Source: Cavia porcellus (Eukaryota; Chordata; Mammalia; Rodentia; Caviidae). From it: DNA of 64,000 bases. Both the position numbers and the translations under genes were made by a program. The DNA is taken from NCBI RefSeq assembly GCF_034190915.1, contig NW_026947486.1:28307344-28371343 (forward strand), given 5' to 3'. Numbering within the stretch: position 1 is the stretch's first letter; the number at the start of each line of letters is the position of its first letter. Positions 34,541 to 44,900 of the stretch are shown in pieces. A model generated the notes under the pieces. The model saw only the letters and a list, made by a program, of their open reading frames with translations, was not told the origin of the DNA and ran no database searches.

Positions 34541-34912
34541 ATAAATATCACTTTGTGTCTCCAGTGTAAATAGAAATAAGAACTGTAGGAGTAATAAAAC
34601 CCAAAATGTGTAATTGCTGTTGTAAAAAAGAGAGGAGGAGAAAGTGCTCTGAAAGATACAACTGCCTGTATGTGTAGGATTGTTAATCATATTACTAAGT
34701 TTTTGTTGGATCATTGAACAGAATTGTTTGCAGTTTCACTGTTTGAATATCCACTTTGCATGCTTTACTTTTGTAACTTGAACAACTATTTCTAAGAGTA
34801 CAATATGTAATTTATCAACTAGTGATTTCTTAGTGTTTATTTTTTTCAAAATCATGTATTATTTCTACCCTTTTTCTGTTTTTTTTTTCTCTTTAAGTAT
34901 AATTAAAAGAAA
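34541..34912 (+). mobile_element. Nest I, level 1: L1 3'UTR end
   Basis: Non-coding tail homologous to 43,570-43,938 of the (+) full-length L1 and to 16,940-17,320 in reverse. It ends in an A-rich tract near 34,895-34,912. Confidence 0.7.
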
Positions 34913-36068
34913 AACCAAACTGTATGGGAAATATTTCCCAAACCCCATATTACTAAAATGATCTTGTCTTATTAAAAAGTTTTTGCATGTTAAAAGAAAT
35001 CTCTAACAGAATGAAAAGTAAAACCACAAACAGAAAAAAATCTTAGTCAACTGTCCCTCAAAGGACTTTTATCTAGAACATGTAAAGAATTTTAAAAATT
35101 CAGGCCCCCAATATTGAAAACCCTAACCCCAAAATTGGCATCTGAGATAAATACACATTTCACTGATGAAGAAATACAAATGACAAATAAATACATGAAA
35201 AAATGTTCAAAACCGTTGCCCATTCAAGAAATGCAGCAACACTGAGATTCCATCTCACTCCAGAAAGAATGGCAAGGATCAAGACAACCACCAGTAACAA
35301 ATTCTGGAGAGTTTGTGCTCAAAAAGGAATACTTCTGCATTGCTGGTGGCAGTGTGGACCAGTACAACCACTGTGAAAATCAGTCTAGATGTTACTCATA
35401 AAGCTGGGATTAGAATTCCATTTTGAGCCAGCTATTCCAGTTCTGGGCATATTCCAAAAGAACTGAAAACATCATATCACAGTGATATATGTTCCTCCAT
35501 GTTTGTAGCAGCCCAATTTGTAATAGTCAGATCTTGGAAACAGCCTAAGTGCCCATCAACTGAGGAACGGATAAAAAAAGATGTGGTACTTTTATACAAT
35601 GGAGTACTACTTAGCTATAATGAATGATCACATTGAGATATTTATAAATAAATTAAAGTCACTTCAGACCATACTCATAAGCGAAGTAAATCAAATTCAC
35701 ATAAATAAATACCGAATAGTCTCCCTATTGTAAGAAATGGTAAGAGTACATAAGATTCTATGGTAATCATGAGTCCCAATTACATTGCTTTGAAGCCTTA
35801 TATTGTTTTCATCCATTAGTTGAAATGGTTTTATTCTGTTTTGTTTGATTTTTTTGTGTGTGATGATATGAACAGCTATTTTGAAGAAGACAAGACATTA
35901 TGACAACCATTTCTGATTTAATATCATCCTGCTTTGAAGTCCTACCATGCATTTGTTCTTCTGTTTTCATTGGCTCTATCATGTTATACATTACTGGATT
36001 TTAATATGTGTGATAGTATAAACTTTTTTATGGAAAATGAGGTAATATAATAGTCATTGTTCACTTTT
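34913..36068 (+). mobile_element. Nest II, level 1: L1 fragment, ORF2 C-terminus and start of 3'UTR
   Basis: It starts at a segment equivalent to [10 protein letters not shown] of ORF2, so it is 5' truncated. It has the Cys-rich region near 35,300-35,360, ends ORF2 near 35,730, and breaks inside its 3'UTR at 36,068. The missing tail follows at 50,585-50,845. Confidence 0.72.
36057..36068. repeat. Target duplication, left, of the nest II (-) L1
   Basis: ttgttcactttt here and ttgttcattttt at 50,573-50,584 differ at one base. Removing the interval restores the 3'UTR order seen at 11,690-11,720. Confidence 0.65.
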
Positions 36069-36521
36069 TATTTAAATAGAGAAAATAAAAACAAAATAAA
36101 ACAGTAAAAGGGTACAAGTAATACAGACTATCAAGAAAAAAATGCAGTAAGTAATCACTAGTTAATAGATTACATATTGTCATCTTAGAAACAGTTGTCC
36201 AAATTACAAAATTAAAGCATATAAAGTGCACATTCATACAGTGAGATGGCAGACAGTTCTGTTCAATGATCCAACAAAACTCAGCAATATGGTTTTCTAT
36301 CCTACACACTTAAATATACATGCAGTTATATCCTTTAGATCACTTTCTTTTCCTCTATTTTTTACAATAAAAATTACACTTTTGGGCTTTTATTACTCCC
36401 ACAGTTCTTATAACTTTTTTTGAGGAGAAAAAAATGTAACAAAGCAAAACAAAGTCAGGACAGAAGGATGGATATAGTACAGGATGCAAAAACAGAATAC
36501 CAGGTGATCAAGAATGGTTAC
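36069..36521 (-). mobile_element. Nest II, level 2: distal 3'UTR of a (-) L1
   Basis: Same sequence type as 16,940-17,450. It breaks off at the aatggttac duplication (36,513-36,521) and resumes at 43,939. Confidence 0.72.
36513..36521. repeat. Target duplication, left, of the full-length (+) L1
   Basis: aatggttac, repeated at 43,939-43,947 just after the A-rich end of the (+) L1. Confidence 0.65.
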
Positions 36522-36867
36522 CAGAGATAGCTTTGTGTTGAACATGTAATTTCTCCTCTGTGAATCTGTCTGAGAACCTCTTCTTCCCTGGCTCAGGCAA
36601 TTCTCTACTTTGAGCCCCTGCTCCCTGCAAAGCACCAGGGTGAAGATGGCTGTCTACACAGGCAGGCCCAGTGTTTGGAGCCCAGTGCCCATCCTGACAA
36701 GCCCAGCACCTTTGCTTGTAAGACATCCATGAATGAAAAGCAGATTAGGGCAAGAACGGAGTGGCAGACTGAGGAAAAGAGGGAAGAAGTAAAGAAGAAT
36801 GTTAGGGGAACATTTGGCTGCTGAAATCCATACTTTAGGTTCCTAATAAAGCTGTCCATCTGGGCCT
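36522..36867 (+). other. Non-monomer segment at the 5' end of the full-length (+) L1
   Basis: This 346-bp segment lies inside the target duplications but upstream of the first promoter monomer. By eye it has no similarity to the monomers, to other L1 5'UTRs here or to the flanking 3'UTR. It has a GTAAG (splice-donor-like) site near 36,718 and an AATAAA near 36,845. It may be a 5' transduction, a different upstream monomer type, or an earlier insertion. Confidence 0.5.
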
Positions 36868-37847
36868 AGCCATCGGTGTGCAGAGGAGGAGCTGGGCGGA
36901 TCTGGGGTGCCTGCATCAGCCCCTCCATGTGTCTGGAAGACTGTGAATATCTCTGCAAGCAGGGAGGGATCGCAGGTTCCTGAGGCACCGCGACCTGTGG
37001 TGAGTGCTCAGCACACTCTGCCCAAATCTCAGACTGTTCTGGACCCTCCAAGCTGCTGGGTGCAGTGAAGTGGAGTATTGGGTTAGAGGCCTCTACATCC
37101 ACCTCCCCATCCTGGCTGCACTTGGAGATCGGCTGAGCTTTCAATGGGTGGGAGGGCCCACACTATCTCCCGAGCCCAGCCTGTTTTGCTGCTGCACCTG
37201 GCCATCAGTGTGCAGAGGAGGAGCTGGGCGGATCTGGGGTGCCTGCATCGGCCTCTCTGTGTGTCTGGAGGACTGTGGATATCTCAGCCCAGACTGTTTG
37301 GGTCCCTCCAGGCTTCCAGATGCAGTGAAGGGGAGAGGTGGGTTTGAGGCTTCTACATCCGCCTCCCCATCCCGGTTGCACTTGGAGAACAGCTGAACTC
37401 TCGACGGGTGGGTGGGGCCACACTATCCCCCGACCCCAGCCCGTTTTGCTGCCGCACCTAGCCATCGGTGTGCAGAGGAGGAGCTGGGCGGATCTGGGGT
37501 GCCTGCATCGGCCCCTCCGTGTGTCTGGAAGACTGTGAATATCTCTGCAAGCAGGGAGGGATTGCAGGTTCCTGAGGCACTGCGGACTGTGGTGAGTACC
37601 CTAACCCGGCTGCGATTGAAGATCTGTGGAGCTTCCAAGGGGCAGGTGGGGTCACAGTGTCCCTGAGGCCCAGCTTGTCTAGAACTGTGGAGTTCTGAGC
37701 AAGCAGAGGAGGGCCATTGGTTCTGAAGGCCCAATGGCTTGGGGTAGCATGGTGCCAGAGTCTCAGTAGCTGCAAACATAGAAGGGGATTTTCAACAGAT
37801 CCTGAGGAAGCTTTCAAATAACACTTGAAACACAGAAATATAGGAAA
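36868..37847 (+). promoter_or_regulatory. L1 5'UTR of the (+) L1 with promoter monomers
   Basis: A unit starting ccatcggtgtgcagagg begins at about 36,868, 37,201 and 37,461. The last spacing is about 260 bp and the first is longer (333 bp), because the first unit contains extra sequence that resembles the non-monomer leader at 37,550. The leader 37,560-37,847 matches 23,032-23,324 in reverse. Confidence 0.8.
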
Positions 37848-38900
37848 ATGACAAAACGAAAGACCAAATTACAACCTCAAACCTCCAGCCCATCTCAAGA
37901 AACCCTAGGAGCGATGTATATAGAAGAAAATATATCCCATCCACCTCATATATCGGACACAATAGCTACTGAAATTGACAAGCAACTCCAGGAAGCTTTA
38001 AAGAAATTCAAACTTGAAATAATCTCCCAGATAAAAGAAGAAATGATAAAAGAAATGAAAGAGATTCTGAATATATCTAAAGAAAACACACATAAAAAAT
38101 TGGAGGAACTAAACAAAAAGATAAAATCCCTAGACGAGCAATATAAGAAACAAATGGAATACATAATGCAGAGGCTCAGAGATATACAGGAAATAAAAAA
38201 CTCCACTGAAAGTTGTAAAAACCGCCTTAATGAAAGTGAAGATAGAATTTCAGACCTTGAAGACAGGATTGCAGCTAGTGAACAGGAAAGGAAAGATCTT
38301 TTGAAAATAACAAGGAATCAGGAAAGAACAATTCAACAACTGCAAGACGATGCAAAGAAGAATAACATAAGAATGATAGGGATTAATGAAAGAGAGGGAG
38401 ACAACATGAAGGATGTCAGGAGGATATTTAGAGAAGTAATAGCTGAAAAATTCCCAAGCATGAGATCAGAAACTGACATCAGGATCAGTGAAGCATATAG
38501 AACTCCAAATAGTCATAACCAAAATAAAACTACACCCAGACATATAATAATCACCATCCCAGAAATCCAACACAAGAATAGAATATTAAAAGCTGTCAGA
38601 GAGAAAAGACAGATCACTTATAAAGGAAAACCTATCAGAATCACAGCAGACTTCTCATCACAAACGATAAAGTCAAGAAGAGCATGGAGTGAAGTATTCC
38701 AGATCCTAAAGCAAAATGATTTCCAACCTAGACTGATATATCCTGCAAAACTACCATTAAAAATAGATGGTGAAATACGATACTTCCATGACAAAGAACA
38801 GCTGAAGAACTTCATGAACACCAAACCAACCCTGCAAAAAATATTGAAAGACAGTTTAGATACACAAAGGAAAAAACCACTAAGCAAAGCAAATAATTAA
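37848..38900 (+). CDS. L1 ORF1 protein, open, 350 aa
   Basis: The protein starts [10 protein letters not shown] (basic). A long heptad-rich coiled coil covers about residues 42-168 ([32 protein letters not shown]), then the RRM-like domain (about 169-265, NNIRMIGI) and the C-terminal domain (about 266-340, [11 protein letters not shown]). The length matches rodent-type ORF1p. In the family it forms trimers, binds L1 RNA and acts as a nucleic-acid chaperone in cytoplasmic particles. The ATG follows the leader directly, and ORF2 starts 19 nt after its stop. No frame damage is visible. The element's own ORF2 is broken, so any protein could only act with another ORF2. Confidence 0.93.
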   Translation: MTKRKTKLQPQTSSPSQETLGAMYIEENISHPPHISDTIATEIDKQLQEALKKFKLEIISQIKEEMIKEMKEILNISKENTHKKLEELNKKIKSLDEQYKKQMEYIMQRLRDIQEIKNSTESCKNRLNESEDRISDLEDRIAASEQERKDLLKITRNQERTIQQLQDDAKKNNIRMIGINEREGDNMKDVRRIFREVIAEKFPSMRSETDIRISEAYRTPNSHNQNKTTPRHIIITIPEIQHKNRILKAVREKRQITYKGKPIRITADFSSQTIKSRRAWSEVFQILKQNDFQPRLIYPAKLPLKIDGEIRYFHDKEQLKNFMNTKPTLQKILKDSLDTQRKKPLSKANN

Positions 38901-38919
38901 ACAGAGCCGAAAGATAAAG

Positions 38920-41900
38920 ATGCAACAGCAGAGAGATAACATTCCTACAATTAACCAGCATTTAACAGTAATAACCATTAATGTAAATGGTCTCAATGCA
39001 CCAATCAAAAGAAACAGACTAGCAGAATGGATCAAGAAACAAAATCCAACCATATGCTGTTTACAGGAAACCCATCTAACCCAGAAGGATACTCACAGAC
39101 TGAAAGTCAAAGGATGGAAAACAATTCTTCATGCAGCAGGAATCCAAAAAAAGGCAGGAGTAGACATTCTGTTTGCAGACAATGTGAACTTTAAACCAAC
39201 AATGACCATAAAGGACAAAGAAGGTCACTACATACTAATAAGGGGGAAACTCCAAGAGGAAGAGATAACTATCTTAAATATATATGCACCAAACTCCGGA
39301 GCACCCAGTTATATAAAACAATTATTAACAGAAATGAAAACTCAAATTATCAGTAACACAATCGTAACAGGAGACCTTAATACGCCATTGACACCAAGGG
39401 ACAGATCAACCAGACAGAAAATGAGCAAAGAAATAACAGAACTGAATCACACCTGTGAACAAATGGGTTTGATAGACATATACAGATTGTTCCACCCAAC
39501 AACATCAGAATACACATTCTTCTCAGCAGTACACGGATCATTTTCTAAAATAGACCATATATTAGCTCACAGAACATATTTAAGCAAATGCAAAAGAGTT
39601 GAAATCATCCGTTGCATGTTATCAGATCATAGCGCTCTGAAATTCAAAATTAATGATAAAAGATACTGCAAAAATCCCGCAAACACATGGAAACTGAATA
39701 CCAAACTCTTGAGTAATCAGTGGGTCACAGAAGAAATTAAAGAAGAAATTAAACAATACCTAAAAGAAAATGAAAATGCAGATACAACTTACCGGAATCT
39801 GTGGGATGCAATGAAAGCCGTTCTGAGAGGAAAATTTATTGCACTGAGTTCCCACATCAGGAAAACAGAACGAACACAAATAAGTAACTTGATGCTACAA
39901 CTCAAACAGCTAGAAAAAGAAGAGCAAGTCAAGCCCAAAGCCAAAAGAAGAGAGGAAATTATAAAAATCAGAGCAGAAATCAATGCAATAGAGACTAAGA
40001 AAACAATCCAAAGTATCAACAAATCAAAGAGTTGGTTCTTTGAAAGAATAAATAAAATCGATAAGCCCCTAGCCAACGTTATTTAAAAAAGGGAAGAAAA
40101 AGCTCAAAATCATGCAATAAGAAATGAAAAAGGAGAAATCATTAAAGACCCAATAGAAATACAGAAGATCATCAAACCTATTTCAGAAACCTCTGCTCTC
40201 AAAAGTTTGATAACACAGAAGAAATAGACAGATTCTTAGAAGCATATGAAGTACCAAAGCTAGATCAAGAGGATGTAAAACTGTTGAATAACCCAATCTC
40301 TGTTAATGAAATTGAAAATGTAATTAAGTCCTTACCCACCAAGAAGAGCCCAGGCCCAGATGGATTCACTGCAGAATTCTACAAGAAATACAAAGAAGAC
40401 CTAATGCCGACACTCCTCAAACTATTCAATGAAATTGAAAGGGAAGCAATCCTTCCTAAGTCATTCCTGGAAGCAAATATTACTCTAGTACCAAAACCTG
40501 AGAAAGATCCAAATAAAAAAGCGAACTATAGACCGATCTCCCTAATGAACACAGATGCAAAGATCCTCAATAAAATATTGGCAAATAGGATCCAGCAAAT
40601 CATCAAGAAGATTATACAACATGACCAAGTGGGATTCATCCCAGGAATGCAAGGATGGTTCAACATACGCAAATCAATAAATGTAATCCACCATATCAAT
40701 AAAGACAAAAGAAAAGAATCACATGATCATTTCTATAGATGCAGAAAAAGCCTTCGATAAGGTCCAACATTTATTCATGATAAGAACTTTACAGAAATTT
40801 GGAATAGATGGTCTTTACCTCAATATAATAAAGGCCATTTATGACAAACCAACAACCAGCATCATACTAAATGGCCAAAAATTGAAAGCCTTTACTTTAA
40901 AATTGGGCACAAGACAAGGATGTCCTTTATCACCACTCCTATTTAATATAGTACTGGAAGTACTAGCCAGAGCAATTAGGCAAGAAAGAGAAATAAAAGG
41001 GGTAAAGATAGGAAAAGAAGAAGTTAAATTATCATTGTTTGCAGATGACATGATACTCTACATAGAAAACCCCCTAAACTCCATTGAAAGACTCTTAGAT
41101 ACAATAAATAAATTCAGTAATGTGGCTGGATACAAAATCAATACTCAGAAATCAATAGCATTCCTATACATGAACAACAAAATCACAGAGAGGGAAATAA
41201 GAGAAACTGGACTATTCACATTAGCAAGCAAAAAAATGAAATATTTAGGAATTACTCTTATGAAAGGAGTGAAAGACTTATACAGTGAAAATTATAATAC
41301 ACTGAAAAAGGAAAGTGAAGATGATCTCAGAAAATGGAAAGACATCACTTGCTCATGGATAGGAAGAACAAACATTGTGAAGATGGCCATTCTCCCAAAA
41401 CTGTTATACAGATTCAATGCAATCCCAATAGAAATACCATCAACATACCTTATAGATCTAGAGAAATCACTCCTAAATTTCATCTGGAACCAGAAGAGAC
41501 CTAGAATCCCAAAGGCAATTCTAAGCAGTAAAGACAAAGCAGGAGGCATCACAATCCCTGACTTGAAGTTATACTACAAAGCAACAGTAGTAAAATCAAC
41601 ATGGTATTGGAATCAAAACAGAGCCGAAGAACAATGGAATAGATTAGAAGATACAACCACAACTACAAACACACTCAACCACCTTATCTTTGATAAAGGA
41701 GCCAAGCAGGTTCACTGGAAGAACGACAGTCTCTTTAATAAATGGTGCTGGAAAAACTGGCTCTCCATTTGCCAAAACCTGAAGCTAGACCCATGTCTAT
41801 CACCATGTACTAAATTAAAATCTAAATGGGTCAAAGATCTGAATATTAAAACAGAAACACTCAATCTATTGGAAGACAAATTGAGTAGAAACCTTGGAGA

Positions 41901-42775
41901 CATAGGAGTAAGTAGAGAATTCATGAACAGGACTCAAACCACAAGGGAAATACTTCCCAGAATCAATAACTGGGACCACTTCTTATTAAAAACTTTCTGC
42001 ATGTCAAAAGAAATCTCCAGCATAGTGAAAAGAAAACCCACATACTGGGAAAAGATTTTAGTGAACTCTCTCTCAGACCAGGCACTCTTGTCTAAAACAT
42101 ATAAAGAATTAAAAAAAAAAAACCCTCAGACCTCCAAAATTCAAAGATCCAATCCAAAAATGGGCATCTGAGATGAGTACGCAATTCTCAGATGAAGAAA
42201 TGAAAATGGCAAATAAATACATGAAAAAGTGCTCATCATCATTGGTCATTAGAGAAATGCAAATTAAAACCACACTGAGATACCATCTCACTCCTGAAAG
42301 AATGGCCAGGATCAAGAAAACCAACAACAAATGCTGGAGAGGCTGTGGGGAAAAAGGAACTCTTCTGCACTGTTGGTGGAAGTGTAGACTGGTACAGCCT
42401 TTGTGGAGGTCTGTCTGGAGATTTCTCAAAAAGTTGGGATTGGAAATCCCATTTATTCCAGCTATTCCACTTCTAGGCATATTCCCAGAACAACTGAAAG
42501 CATCATACCACAGTGATATATGTGCACCTATGTTTATAGCAGCACAATTTGTAATCGCCAGATCTTGGAAACAACCCAAGTGTCCATCAATTGAGGAATG
42601 GATAAAAAAGTTGTGGTATTTCTATACAATGGAGTATTATTCAGCTATAAAGTAGGATAAACTTGAGATATTTATCAATAAATGGGCGCAGCTTGAGACC
42701 ATACTCATAAGTGAAATAAATCAATCTTGTATGTGTGAATACTGAATAGTTTCCCTAATGTAAATAATGATTCAA
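38920..42775 (+). pseudogene. L1 ORF2 of the (+) L1, broken by several frameshifts and a stop
   Basis: It is close to the open ORF2 at 18,133-21,957 but interrupted. A stop follows a one-base shift at 40,084. Further shifts lie near 40,175 and 40,710. An A-run expansion near 42,112 shifts the frame again, and a stop at 42,656 removes about 40 C-terminal codons. Between breaks, motifs are intact: endonuclease (INVNGL, QETHL) to 40,086, and RT with [17 protein letters not shown] and FADDMIL in 40,723-42,171. The Cys-rich CWRGCGEKG motif is in 42,173-42,655. It is dead as a protein but young by sequence. Confidence 0.9.
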
Positions 42776-43938
42776 ATATATAAAAATATGTGGTAATCAT
42801 GATTGCCCATTATGTGGCCTTGAAGCCTTATAAAGTTTTCACTCATTAATTAGAAAGGCTTTATTCTGGGCTTCTTGATATGGAAATATTTGAAGCTATA
42901 GTATATGAAGTTTTATCCAAATATTTCAAGGAAAAAGACAGACACTATGGTAACTACTATTAAGTCGGGTTATTTGGTGGTGAAGCACTAGGTTGCTGAA
43001 ACAGTCATGCTTTGACCTCTATTGTTATATTGTTATGTCCTGTTTTATCTCAATCTCTTCCTTATTCTTTAAAAAAACTATTTATTTATTTCTTATGTTT
43101 GTTTTAATTAAGGGGAAAAATTTTAAAAATTAGGATATATAATAGTAACTCTTTTTGATTTCCTATCAACTTGGTTTGAAGTCCTGTAATACTCCCATGA
43201 TCTTGTTTTGACTGATTAGACTCTGTTCCATTCTGTATGATTGTATCAAGTTTGAGGATATAGGCAACTACTTTGAAGGCAATAAGATTCACTAAGATGC
43301 CCATTCTGCTTTGACTATTGTCTTCTTTGGAAGTCCTGTAATGTTTACAATGCCTAAGTTTTATTGGTCTTGTTCTCTACTGTTTTGTCCAACTTTATAA
43401 TATCTAATGAGATAGACAATTCTTTTTAAGGAAACAAGAGACAACGTTGATAACCATTGTTGATAACCTTGTACTCTGTTCTATACCATGTAATATGTCT
43501 ATCCTTGGTTTTGACTGACAGCGTTGTTTTGCCATATTTGACTGTATTCTCTCCCCCACAAAAAAGTAATAAGAACTAAGGAGTAATAAAATCCAAAATG
43601 TGTAAATTTTGTTGTAAAAAAGAGAGGGGAAAAAAAAGAGCTCTAACGGATATAACAGCAAGTTTGTTTAGGGGTGTTAAATAGCTGACTATATTAATGT
43701 TTTTGGATCATTGAACACAGCTGTTTTCAGTCTCTCTGTTTGAATGTCCACTTTGTATTCTTTGATACTGTGATTTGAGCAACTATTTCCAAGATGATAA
43801 TATGTAATCTATTAACTGGTGATTTCTTACTGTCTTTTTTTTTTTTTTTTGTAGTTCTGTATTACGTGTACTCTTACACCGCTTTGTTTTGTTTTGTGTT
43901 TTTCTCTTTTTCCTCTTAAATAAAATTTTTTAAAAAAT
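42776..43938 (+). mobile_element. 3'UTR of the (+) L1
   Basis: About 1.16 kb, non-coding, ending in ccTCTTAAATAAAATTTTTT and an A-rich tract at 43,938, then the right copy of the target duplication. Homologous to 16,932-18,132 in reverse. Confidence 0.85.
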
Positions 43939-44900
43939 AATGGTTACTATTATGCCTCTTGCTTTCTTAAAAAGAGTTGCTTATATCATCAGGTATAGTA
44001 GAATTGAACAAAACTGTACAGAACAAGACCAATAAAACCTACGTTGGAGACGTTACTGGACTTCAAAAGAAGATAATATTCAAACCATAATGGACATCAT
44101 AGTCCATCTTGTTGCCTGCAAATTGGTTGCCTATACCCTCAAACTTGATACTATCAAACAAAACACAATATAGTAAAATCAGTCAGAAAAAGATGGGGAG
44201 AGCATTGCAGGGGCTGAAATCAGGTTAATAGGAAAACAAAAAAAATAGTATATGCCACTATTTTTTAATTTAGTTTTTTCTTAATTAAAAAAATAAATTA
44301 TTTTTTAAAAGAAAAAAGGGAGATTGAGATAAAAGAGGGCATAGCAACACAACAACACAGGTCAGAACCACACAATTTAAGCATCATTGTGTTTCATCAC
44401 CAGATAACCTGACATAATAATAGTCACCATAGTGTCTCTTTCCTTAAAATATGAGTATAACTTCGTATCCTATAGCACCAAACACATCAAGACATTGTGA
44501 AGCCATTCAAGAGAATGAAAGTATTGCAGAGTATTTAGAACCAACTAACAGAAAATGAACAATGGTTTCTATACTATCTCTTTGCCTATAAAAAATTTTG
44601 TTTATACTGTCACACGTAGTAAAATATAAGATACAACATGTTAAGACCAATGGAAACAGATGAACCACAGCATGATGGGACTTAAAAACAAGTTGATATT
44701 AAATCAGCACTAGCAATCCTGATGTCTTGTTTTCTTCAAAATAGCTATTTGTACTATCACAGACAATAAAATCGAGCAACCCAGATTAAAACCATTGCAA
44801 TTAATGAGTGAAAACATTATATGGCATCAAACCAATATGATTGAGAATCATGATTACAACATACTTTTATGTATTCTTATTATTTCTTACACTAGGGAAA
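43939..44900 (-). mobile_element. Nest II, level 2: proximal 3'UTR of the (-) L1
   Basis: It resumes the 3'UTR that broke off at 36,521. The part at 44,460-44,880 resembles 14,760-15,100 and is missing from the two young L1s, so older L1s here had a longer 3'UTR. Confidence 0.72.
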
